Assembly: GCA_938041275.1 (NCBI GenBank)
Contig: CALISH010000057.1
Location: 1-6,329, forward strand
From: an uncultured Solobacterium sp.
GTDB lineage: Bacteria > Bacillota_I > Bacilli_A > Erysipelotrichales > Erysipelotrichaceae
Direction of reading: 5' to 3'
Length of the DNA: 6,329 bases
Numbering within the stretch: position 1 is the first letter of the stretch; each line of letters opens with the position of its first letter. A program made the translations under genes and the position numbers. A model generated the notes under the pieces. It did no database searches. It had not been told where the DNA came from and worked only from the letters and a program-made list of their open reading frames with translations. Shown here one piece after another: positions 1 through 5,191 of this stretch.

Positions 1-255
1 CCAGCTATGGGTGTTGAGCAGCTTGAAGAAAGCACTTTTGAACCAATGTTCGCAGATGTTGAAGGTAGTTTAGCTGGTAAGAAGGTTGGACTATTTGGCT
101 CCTATGGTTGGGGTGATGGCGAATGGATGCGTACATGGCAGGATCGTGTAGCAGCAGATGGAGCTGTATTAGTACAAGATGGTGTTATGGCAAACTATGA
201 ACCTGATGATGGTGCGTTAGCACAGTGCAAAGCATTAGGCGAAGCATTAGCTTAA
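1..255 (+). CDS. Flavodoxin, C-terminal part (5' end outside window)
   Basis: This is the last 84 codons of a short-chain flavodoxin, an FMN-carrying electron-transfer protein of the cytoplasm that can replace ferredoxin. The frame is already open at base 1 (Pro-Ala before the Met at position 7), and the family pattern PAMG-x-E-x-LEE shows that this Met is internal, not the start. The stretch GLFGSYGWGDGEWM is the FMN-binding loop, with the tryptophan that stacks on the flavin; it closely matches my recollection of the Clostridium beijerinckii and Megasphaera elsdenii flavodoxins. The residue after AMG, Asp or Ser in those two, is Val here. The C-terminal helix (QCKALGEALA) ends at the usual place, so the 3' end is intact. 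About 55 N-terminal residues, including the phosphate-binding loop, should lie upstream. A hairpin terminator follows 17 bases after the stop. Confidence 0.93.
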   Translation, partial: PAMGVEQLEESTFEPMFADVEGSLAGKKVGLFGSYGWGDGEWMRTWQDRVAADGAVLVQDGVMANYEPDDGALAQCKALGEALA

Positions 256-272
256 TCAAAGATATGAAATAA

Positions 273-310
273 AAAACTGTCACTTTCTAAAGATGGAAGG
301 TGACAGTTTT
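273..310 (+). terminator. Hairpin terminator after flavodoxin, possibly bidirectional
   Basis: A 15-bp stem pairs 273-287 with 296-310 with one T.G pair and an 8-base loop. It begins aaaactgtcac and ends gtgacagtttt. On the plus strand the 3' arm supplies the T run and AT-rich sequence follows. On the minus strand the stem is followed by ttttatttc, so it can also back up the terminator of the convergent deacetylase gene. Confidence 0.8.
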
Positions 311-318
311 AATATTCT

Positions 319-350
319 AAAAAGAAAGTAATCCCTTTATCCGGGATTAC
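319..350 (-). terminator. Intrinsic terminator of the deacetylase gene
   Basis: Read on the minus strand, gtaatccc (350-343) pairs with gggattac (335-328) across a 7-base loop, followed directly by tttcttttt (327-319). It starts 4 bases after the deacetylase stop codon. The T run is on the minus side only, which assigns it to that gene. Confidence 0.85.
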
Positions 351-354
351 CTCA

Positions 355-1812
355 TTAATTTGCGACACCATGATGTGCAGTATAACTACCTGATGTGAGA
401 GAAGAGAAATGATATCCATTCTGTAGACCCCAGATAATAATACGTTCAACCGCATCAACTGAGAAACCTTTTGAATCATGCTGTAACACAACAGAAGGAC
501 GATTATTTGCGGAAGCGTTTTGAACTTGAGTTGTTACATTCTCAAATACTTCATCTGCAGTGGAAGCTCCACCCGCATCACCGCTGGATACATTCCAGTC
601 AACGTAAGTATAGCCCTTTAAAGCAGCTTGTCTTACTAATGCTGTCATGATACCAGAGGTATAGTTACGACTGACTGTATTAGAAGATCCACCTGGAAAG
701 CGGAATAGATTTGCATATGTTCCGGTCTGTTGGTAGATGATGTTGTTCATTGCGTTAAAGTCATTCCAGAAGGCATCTGTACTTGAATATACATTTGAGT
801 AATCATGCGTGTATGAATGCTCCGCAACAACGTGACCTGCTTGTGCCTCTTTTTGAATCATATAGATATAATCAGGTTGTAAAGCAGTTACGAAGAAGGT
901 TGCTGGGATGTTGTACTTTGCAAGTACATCTAATAGACGTTGTGTATGTGCACTTGGTCCATCATCAAATGTTAAGTAGATTGTTTTATTATCTTCTGCT
1001 TGAATTTGATTTGCAGGAAGATCTTGTACATGTACGATTCGTTGAACTGTTGTTTCGTTGTTGTGTGCATCCTTACATATATAAGTAAGAGTATAATCAC
1101 CAGGAGTATTCACATCCACACTACCACTGACGACTGTGTTTGCAGTAATATCTCCATCAAGGTCATCGATAGCTGTATAAGAATCCGCAAATTCATTTCC
1201 ACGTATCCATGTAATATCATTTCCACCCACAAGTGTAATTACTGGACCTTTGCGATCATCATAAACAATCTTGCGTTCTACTGTTGCTTTATTACCGTGA
1301 GAGTCAATGACTTTATAAGTTACGACACCATCTTTTTCTTCACGCACAACTTTATCAGTTAAATCACCATCAAAATTATCAATTGCAGTATATCCTTCTT
1401 CTTCGTACGGATGATTGAAGAGGGTGTAACTATCGGGATTTGATGTAAGTGTGATCTTTGGTGGAGTAGTGTCTTGTACAACGACTGTACGTTCTTGAGA
1501 TGCCTTTAATCCATCTTTTTCAGCTGTATACTCAATTTTATAAGAACCTAATTTACTTGTATCAACTGTACCTTTCGTTTCAACATCTATTTTTTCACGA
1601 AGGAAACTAAGAATCGTACCCTGTTTATAGGCTACGGCACCTTGATCTTCATAGTTTGATTTATATTCTACTAGTGTTGTTTGATCGCCATTAACATTAA
1701 TCACGACTTCCCATTTATTTAACAATAGTACAAGACTTGCACTAAATAAAAATAAGACAGTAAGGAAAATCAAAAACTTTGTTAATGGTTTTTGGATTGT
1801 CTTTTTATTCAT
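355..1812 (-). CDS. Membrane-anchored polysaccharide deacetylase with three Ig-like modules
   Basis: This 485-residue protein is predicted to remove acetyl groups from cell-wall or surface polysaccharide outside the membrane. A basic N-terminus and hydrophobic segment (about 12-32) form a signal anchor. Three beta-sandwich modules follow (about 37-113, 116-186, 187-263); the second and third carry the DUF5011/HYR-type signatures YTAIDNFDGDLT (141-152) and YTAIDDLDGDIT (212-223). The NodB (carbohydrate esterase 4) domain spans about 277-465. Its motifs are complete: TFDDGP (281-286, metal Asp284), HSYTH (332-336, metal His332 and His336), RFPGGSSN (371-378), DWNVSSGD (405-412) and LQHD (443-446), so it should be active. 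The motifs resemble PgdA-type peptidoglycan deacetylases, but the substrate (peptidoglycan, or another surface glycan) is inferred. The ATG at 1812 has a GGTGAGG ribosome site (1826-1820) 7 bases upstream. A terminator of the preceding gene lies upstream, so it probably has its own promoter, of which I see only weak signs (TTTTCA, 18 bp, TAGAAT). Confidence 0.92.
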   Translation of the reverse strand: MNKKTIQKPLTKFLIFLTVLFLFSASLVLLLNKWEVVINVNGDQTTLVEYKSNYEDQGAVAYKQGTILSFLREKIDVETKGTVDTSKLGSYKIEYTAEKDGLKASQERTVVVQDTTPPKITLTSNPDSYTLFNHPYEEEGYTAIDNFDGDLTDKVVREEKDGVVTYKVIDSHGNKATVERKIVYDDRKGPVITLVGGNDITWIRGNEFADSYTAIDDLDGDITANTVVSGSVDVNTPGDYTLTYICKDAHNNETTVQRIVHVQDLPANQIQAEDNKTIYLTFDDGPSAHTQRLLDVLAKYNIPATFFVTALQPDYIYMIQKEAQAGHVVAEHSYTHDYSNVYSSTDAFWNDFNAMNNIIYQQTGTYANLFRFPGGSSNTVSRNYTSGIMTALVRQAALKGYTYVDWNVSSGDAGGASTADEVFENVTTQVQNASANNRPSVVLQHDSKGFSVDAVERIIIWGLQNGYHFSSLTSGSYTAHHGVAN

Positions 1813-1854
1813 ATAAATACCTCACCATCTATTCTAACATCAATAACAATAAAA

Positions 1855-1889
1855 TGAAAAAAACCACCAGCTTTTATCACTAGTGGTTT
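1855..1889 (-). terminator. Intrinsic terminator of the 101-residue gene
   Basis: On the minus strand aaaccactag (1889-1880) pairs with ctggtggttt (1870-1861) with one T.G pair and a 9-base loop, followed by a run of T (1863-1857). It begins 9 bases after the stop of the small gene and separates its transcript from the deacetylase gene. Confidence 0.87.
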
Positions 1890-1898
1890 CTTAAGATT

Positions 1899-2204
1899 TT
1901 ATTTACTGAATAGATCTTTAGCCTTGTCGATTAAGTTTTCACCAGCTACCTTCGCTGCGTTAGCTACTTTCTGTAAATCATCAAGGCCGAGCTTACCATC
2001 TTCGCCAAGAAGACCCTTTACGATGTCGTTCTTTTTCACTTCAGCAGCGATACGGTCAAAGTCTTCCTTTGTTAACTTTCCATCATCGCCTAAGATTCCC
2101 TTTAATACTTCATTGTTTGCTGCGAAAGTCTTTAACTTTTCAGGACTCTTCTTTAATTCTTCAATCGCTTTATTCGCTAATTCTTGTACATTAATATCTG
2201 ACAT
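1899..2204 (-). CDS. Small helical protein with a duplicated 28-residue unit, function unknown
   Basis: I do not recognise this 101-residue protein. It has no signal peptide or membrane segment and lacks Cys, His, Trp and Tyr. It holds about 20 acidic and 18 basic residues and should be a soluble, mainly helical cytoplasmic protein. Residues 30-56 and 58-84 are an internal repeat in perfect register at a 28-residue offset. The core is LKGILGDDGKL (34-44) and VKGLLGEDGKL (62-72), each followed by an acidic residue at the same place (Asp48, Asp76). D-G-K-L with the trailing acid resembles positions 5-12 of an EF-hand loop, but positions 1 and 3 are Ile/Leu and Gly, so classical calcium binding is doubtful. 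The ATG at 2204 has a strong AAAAGGAGAA site (2220-2211). A good promoter and a terminator make it a single-gene transcript. The plus-strand reading frame over it has no such signals. Confidence 0.82.
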   Translation of the reverse strand: MSDINVQELANKAIEELKKSPEKLKTFAANNEVLKGILGDDGKLTKEDFDRIAAEVKKNDIVKGLLGEDGKLGLDDLQKVANAAKVAGENLIDKAKDLFSK

Positions 2205-2231
2205 TTTAATTTCTCCTTTTAGGTTGAAGAT

Positions 2232-2260
2232 ATCATAGAGGATATTTATCTTTTACACAA
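2232..2260 (-). promoter_or_regulatory. Sigma-A-type promoter of the 101-residue gene
   Basis: On the minus strand TTGTGT (2260-2255) and TATGAT (2237-2232, five of six consensus bases) are separated by exactly 17 bp. The predicted transcription start near 2225 leaves a leader of about 20 bases containing the AGGAGA site. The -35 matches only three of six bases. Confidence 0.6.
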
Positions 2261-2266
2261 GTAAAA

Positions 2267-2791
2267 CTATTTTGTCTCACTTGTATCCTTTGTGGATGTG
2301 ATAGGGAAGTGGATTTCATCGGCATAGATAAAACTTTCGATACGTGAAGTATATTGTTGAATTGTATCTAGAATTCTAGGCATTTGCTCATCTGCGTTAT
2401 CTGGCTGAATACGCTCTACAATAGAAACTTCAATCATACCGAAAGCAGGGTTATGTATGATTTTGTCATACCATTCTGAATCGGCTAGAAGCACACTGTA
2501 TGCATGTTTACCTTTTTCATTTTGTGAGACTAACCAAAGTTCGATTCCAAGTGTGCGGTGGTCTAATGCAATGATAAACTTTAGATAGCGGTCATATAAA
2601 AACGCATCATGAATAGAGAAGTAACTAAAATCCATAAACCCGGGTGTAATCTCACTGACAGTGAACATAGAAGGGATGGAATTATGTAACTTCGTAAAAT
2701 AATTCATGATTTCGATATATGCAACCTGTATATCACCTTGATTTACTACTTTTTGATAGGTATCAAGATAATAGTTCATATCTTTTGCCAT
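2267..2791 (-). CDS. DUF7000-like protein of unknown function
   Basis: This 174-residue soluble protein has no signal or membrane segment. From memory its pattern matches the DUF7000 family found in Firmicutes and Bacteroidetes: an N-terminal NYYLDTYQ helix, GDIQxAY (19-25), then GFMDFSYFS (51-59), then the strand-rich LKFIIALDH and ELWLVSQN segments (70-91) and a DSEW motif (104-107). No catalytic motif is evident and no role should be assigned. I start it at the ATG at 2791 (MAKDMNYY), not the in-frame GTG at 2806. The GGAGG site (2804-2800) sits 8 bases before that ATG, and GTG would place it inside the coding region. The tail after about residue 160 is polar and probably disordered. It diverges from the CPBP protease gene across a 105-bp AT-rich region. 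No terminator is evident between it and the next minus-strand gene, 62 bases on, so read-through is possible. Confidence 0.8.
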   Translation of the reverse strand: MAKDMNYYLDTYQKVVNQGDIQVAYIEIMNYFTKLHNSIPSMFTVSEITPGFMDFSYFSIHDAFLYDRYLKFIIALDHRTLGIELWLVSQNEKGKHAYSVLLADSEWYDKIIHNPAFGMIEVSIVERIQPDNADEQMPRILDTIQQYTSRIESFIYADEIHFPITSTKDTSETK

Positions 2792-2799
2792 AGAAACAA

Positions 2800-2804
2800 C
2801 CTCC
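2800..2804 (-). promoter_or_regulatory. Ribosome binding site that sets the DUF7000-like start
   Basis: GGAGG on the minus strand lies 8 bases from the ATG at 2791. The alternative GTG at 2806 overlaps the upstream side of this site and has no site of its own, so it is not the start. Confidence 0.8.
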
Positions 2805-2841
2805 ACATAATCAGATTATACTTCATATAACTTTAAGATTA

Positions 2842-2856
2842 TATGATTTTATCATA
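2842..2856. promoter_or_regulatory. Perfect 6-3-6 inverted repeat in divergent promoter region
   Basis: TATGAT-TTT-ATCATA is a perfect 15-bp odd palindrome between the DUF7000-like and CPBP genes. It overlaps the candidate -35 of the CPBP promoter and lies upstream of the minus-strand TATAAT at 2820-2815. It could be an operator for either gene. In such AT-rich DNA it could also arise by chance. Confidence 0.35.
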
Positions 2857-2876
2857 CTTCATGATTCATATATAAT
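2849..2876 (+). promoter_or_regulatory. Candidate promoter of the CPBP protease operon
   Basis: TTATCA (2849-2854, four of six) and a perfect TATAAT (2871-2876) are 16 bp apart. The predicted start near 2883 leaves a leader of about 14 bases that begins at the CGGAGG ribosome site (2883-2888). The -10 is convincing and the -35 less so. Confidence 0.5.
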
Positions 2877-2896
2877 AAAGAACGGAGGTTCATTCT

Positions 2897-3751
2897 ATGA
2901 ATTTTGATAAATTAAAAAATAACAGCCGTAATATCCTAAGATCAATAGGGCTAATCATTCTGGCACTTGCTATCTATAATGTTGTTTCAGACGTCGTAGT
3001 TAATCTTGGAAATAGTTTCTTTACAGATGAACAAATTGAAGCACTCAGCTATTATTTCTTTGATACAGTTATCTGTGTACTAACATGTATCTTGTTGTAT
3101 GCGGTGTATTACTTTACTTCTAGAAAGAAAACTGGATCTGTATTAGTGGATTCTAAGATGCCTAAATGGTCTATCGTTCCATTTGCAATTATCATTACAC
3201 TTGGTATGGGTTTTGTGAGTGCACTCTGGTTAGACTTTGCATACAATCAGCTTGCAGATGTTCCATTTGTAGCACAGAGTGTTGAAAGCTTTGACTCTGC
3301 TTGGTCTACAATTGGAGAAGATCCATATATTTGGGTATGCTTATCCGTTGTTATCTTTGGCCCAATCGCAGAGGAGTTATTATTCCGTGGTATTATTCAT
3401 AACTCCATTAAGAAGGTATGCAATCCATTTGTCGCAATTGTATTATCTGGTTTGATGTTTGGCATTTGGCATGGTGAATTTGTACAGTCAGTATATACAA
3501 CATTCTTCGGTATCGCTCTAGCAGTGATATATGAATACAGCGGTTCTTTATGGGTACCGATTGGTATGCATATCTTGAATAACTTTACATCCACATTACC
3601 ACCAGCACTTGATACAACTTCTAACTACTTACTGATCACACGTATAGAAGAGATTAGTTTCCTACCTACAATATTATTACTTATCTACATGATTCATACT
3701 ATCCATAAGAAGGAGAAAGAAAACCATGAAATTAATTCTGTATCATGCTAA
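2897..3751 (+). CDS. CPBP-family intramembrane metalloprotease
   Basis: This 284-residue polytopic membrane protein belongs to the CPBP/Abi (CAAX protease and bacteriocin-processing) family, related to Rce1. Hydrophobic segments lie at about 15-35, 52-73, 92-112, 143-157, 176-190, 200-212 and 253-269. The catalytic motifs are intact: EELLFR (159-164; Glu159 and Glu160), FGIWH (188-192; His192) and HILNN (225-229; His225, Asn229). They should line a proton-relay or metal site inside the membrane. Family members process peptide pheromones, confer bacteriocin self-immunity or act in stress responses. No bacteriocin gene is visible here, so the substrate is unknown. The ATG at 2897 follows GGAGG (2884-2888) with 8 bases between. 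The last 26 bases overlap the dehydrogenase gene in another frame, indicating co-transcription and translational coupling. Confidence 0.93.
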   Translation: MNFDKLKNNSRNILRSIGLIILALAIYNVVSDVVVNLGNSFFTDEQIEALSYYFFDTVICVLTCILLYAVYYFTSRKKTGSVLVDSKMPKWSIVPFAIIITLGMGFVSALWLDFAYNQLADVPFVAQSVESFDSAWSTIGEDPYIWVCLSVVIFGPIAEELLFRGIIHNSIKKVCNPFVAIVLSGLMFGIWHGEFVQSVYTTFFGIALAVIYEYSGSLWVPIGMHILNNFTSTLPPALDTTSNYLLITRIEEISFLPTILLLIYMIHTIHKKEKENHEINSVSC

Positions 3752-4721
3752 TGCAATGATGAAAGAGATTGCTGAAAATTGGGCAAAAGAAAATCAAATT
3801 GAAGTAACTGTACTGTCTGAATTATTAACTGCTGAAACTGTAAAACTTGCGAAGGGTTATGATGGAATCATCAACTCACAAGCTGCAGGAACAATTGACA
3901 AAGAAATCTATAGCACATTACGTGAATATGGCATTCGCCAGATAGCGTTAGTTAGTGCAGGATATGAATTATATGATTTAAAACTTGCAACTGAAAATAA
4001 CTTAGTTATCACAAATGTTCCAAGTTATTCACCAGAATCTATCGCAGAATATACAGTATTAACAGGATTAAACCTTGTACGTAATAACAATACTATCATT
4101 GCTAATGTCGCAAAGAATGATTTCCGTTGGCAACCATCTATCTGCGGAAGAGTTATGGGTGATATGAAAGTTGCGATCATCGGAACAGGTAGAATCGGAC
4201 AAATCACAGCGAGATTATTCCATGGATTTGGATGTGAACTTGTTGGATTTGATCTATATCAGAATGAAGGCATTAAGAGTATCTTGACATATAAAGATTC
4301 AATTGAAGAAGCTGTTAAGGATGCAGATATTGTTTCCATCCATATGCCTGCGACAGCAGAGAATCGCCATTGCTTTAATTATGAGATGTTTAAGAAGTTT
4401 AAGCACGGTGCTATCTTACTAAACATGGCAAGAGGCTCTATTGTTGATACAGAAGGGTTACTAAAGGCTTTGGATGAAGGTATTCTATCTGGTGCAGGTA
4501 TTGATACTTACGAGTATGAAATGCCATATATCCAAAAGGATTATCAAGATAAGGCAATTGAAGATAAGGTCTTTGCACGTCTAGTACATCATCCACGTGT
4601 GATGTATTCACCACATATTGCTTACTTTACAGATGAAGCAATCAAGAACCTCGTAGAAGGTGCATTAAACGCTGCAGTTGAAGTGATTACAACAGGCACA
4701 TCTAAATCAAGAGTAAACTAG
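3726..4721 (+). CDS. D-2-hydroxyacid dehydrogenase, D-LDH type
   Basis: This 331-residue cytoplasmic enzyme of the D-isomer-specific 2-hydroxyacid dehydrogenase family reversibly reduces a 2-keto acid with NADH. Full length and co-linear with lactobacillus D-lactate dehydrogenases, it has NVPSYSPESIAEY (97-109, Tyr101 conserved), the Rossmann loop GTGRIG (153-158) and Asp176 at the end of the second Rossmann strand, which favours NAD over NADP. Against L. bulgaricus D-LDH as I recall it, the catalytic residues align one position along: Arg236, Glu265, His297, plus His206. The N-terminal substrate loops differ: the specificity tyrosine (Tyr52) corresponds to Ser51, and RNVGVDNID reads VSAGYELYD (76-84). 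Lactate may therefore not be the main substrate; a bulkier 2-keto acid is an inference. VanH shares several motifs, but no van ligase or dipeptidase is nearby. The ribosome site AAGGAG (3710-3715) lies inside the CPBP gene. Confidence 0.9.
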   Translation: MKLILYHANAMMKEIAENWAKENQIEVTVLSELLTAETVKLAKGYDGIINSQAAGTIDKEIYSTLREYGIRQIALVSAGYELYDLKLATENNLVITNVPSYSPESIAEYTVLTGLNLVRNNNTIIANVAKNDFRWQPSICGRVMGDMKVAIIGTGRIGQITARLFHGFGCELVGFDLYQNEGIKSILTYKDSIEEAVKDADIVSIHMPATAENRHCFNYEMFKKFKHGAILLNMARGSIVDTEGLLKALDEGILSGAGIDTYEYEMPYIQKDYQDKAIEDKVFARLVHHPRVMYSPHIAYFTDEAIKNLVEGALNAAVEVITTGTSKSRVN

Positions 4722-4730
4722 GCATATTCT

Positions 4731-4759
4731 TTGTATTTTATGCATACTTTGACTATCAT
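4731..4759 (+). promoter_or_regulatory. Candidate promoter of the rhodanese gene
   Basis: TTGTAT (4731-4736) and TATCAT (4754-4759, five of six) are 17 bp apart, between the dehydrogenase stop and the rhodanese ATG. The predicted start near 4766 leaves a leader of about 15 bases with GAGG (4768-4771). The -10 lies over the loop of the inverted repeat at 4743-4768, as expected of an operator. The -35 is weak, and read-through from the dehydrogenase remains possible. Confidence 0.42.
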
Positions 4760-4768
4760 CAAAGTATG
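4743..4768. repeat. Perfect 10-bp inverted repeat, operator or RNA hairpin
   Basis: CATACTTTGA (4743-4752) and TCAAAGTATG (4759-4768) form a perfect dyad with a 6-base centre. No T run follows on the plus strand, so it is not a normal intrinsic terminator. Its right arm ends on the first G of the GAGG ribosome site of the rhodanese gene. It could be a repressor site over the -10, or in a read-through transcript a hairpin that affects access to the ribosome site or mRNA stability. Confidence 0.75.
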
Positions 4769-4780
4769 AGGTAAAAGAAT

Positions 4781-5167
4781 ATGAAAAAAATATTGATTCT
4801 CGCTTTATCATTGTTTTTAGCTGGATGTATGGTTACTAAGACAAGTGAAGCATCCAGTAGCTACCAAACAATTACATCAACAGAGGCTCAAAAGATGATT
4901 GAAGAAAACAAGAATGTAGTCATTCTTGATGTTCGAACAGCAGATGAGTATGCAAGTGGACATATCCCTAACGCGATCAATCTTTCTAATGAAGATATTC
5001 AAGCAGGAAAGGTAGATAGCTTAAAGGATAAGAAACAGCTCATTATGGTATATTGCCGTAGTGGTAACCGTAGCCGTCAAGCAGCACAGAAACTAGCTGA
5101 ACTAGGCTATACAAATGTTGTAGACTTTGGTGGTATCCAAAGTTGGCAAGGAGATATCGAAAAGTAA
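4781..5167 (+). CDS. Rhodanese-domain lipoprotein
   Basis: This 128-residue single-domain rhodanese carries a lipoprotein signal. The N-terminus has a Lys-Lys charge, a hydrophobic run and the lipobox LAGC (13-16), so Cys16 should be lipidated and the domain held on the outer face of the membrane. A short Ser-rich linker (about 17-28) leads to the rhodanese fold (about 29-126), with LDVRTADEYASGHIPNAIN (49-67) and the active-site loop CRSGNRS (92-98), whose Cys92 takes up the sulfane sulfur. The six-residue loop is typical of sulfurtransferases, not Cdc25-type phosphatases. The sulfur donor and acceptor are unknown; roles in extracytoplasmic thiol or sulfide handling are inference. The ATG at 4781 follows GAGG (4768-4771) with 9 bases between. 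It lies 59 bases after the dehydrogenase and may be its operon partner. A terminator begins at its stop codon. Confidence 0.92.
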   Translation: MKKILILALSLFLAGCMVTKTSEASSSYQTITSTEAQKMIEENKNVVILDVRTADEYASGHIPNAINLSNEDIQAGKVDSLKDKKQLIMVYCRSGNRSRQAAQKLAELGYTNVVDFGGIQSWQGDIEK

Positions 5168-5191
5168 AAACTGGTTAAAGACCAGTTTTCT
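5167..5191. terminator. Bidirectional terminator between convergent genes
   Basis: aaaactggt (5167-5175) pairs perfectly with accagtttt (5181-5189) around a 5-base loop. T-rich sequence follows on both strands (ctttatg on plus, ttacttttc on minus). The stem starts on the last base of the rhodanese stop codon and ends 3 bases short of the stop of the minus-strand gene, so it serves both. Confidence 0.9.

Noticed and set aside
7..255. Complete 82-residue gene starting at the ATG at position 7
   Set aside because: Family alignment shows this Met is the internal PAMG motif of flavodoxin and the frame is open to the window edge.
783..1362. Two overlapping plus-strand open frames inside the deacetylase gene
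   Set aside because: They lie opposite conserved NodB and Ig-like coding sequence, lack ribosome sites and encode no recognisable protein.
1924..2238. 104-residue plus-strand open frame opposite the small repeat protein
   Set aside because: It is rich in Ser and Phe, has no ribosome site, and mirrors a minus-strand gene that has a promoter, AAAAGGAGAA and terminator.
2257..2284. Weak hairpin (acaagt / acttgt) after the DUF7000-like gene
   Set aside because: It is a 6-bp stem with a 16-base loop and no T run; its bases overlap the next gene's -35, so a terminator call is not supported.
3726..4721. VanH-type D-lactate dehydrogenase of a glycopeptide resistance cluster
   Set aside because: Some motifs are shared, but no D-Ala-D-Lac ligase, VanX or two-component system is nearby, and the substrate loops differ.
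4743..4768. Inverted repeat read as an intrinsic terminator of the dehydrogenase gene
   Set aside because: No T run follows on the plus strand; the next bases are the GAGG ribosome site of the rhodanese gene.
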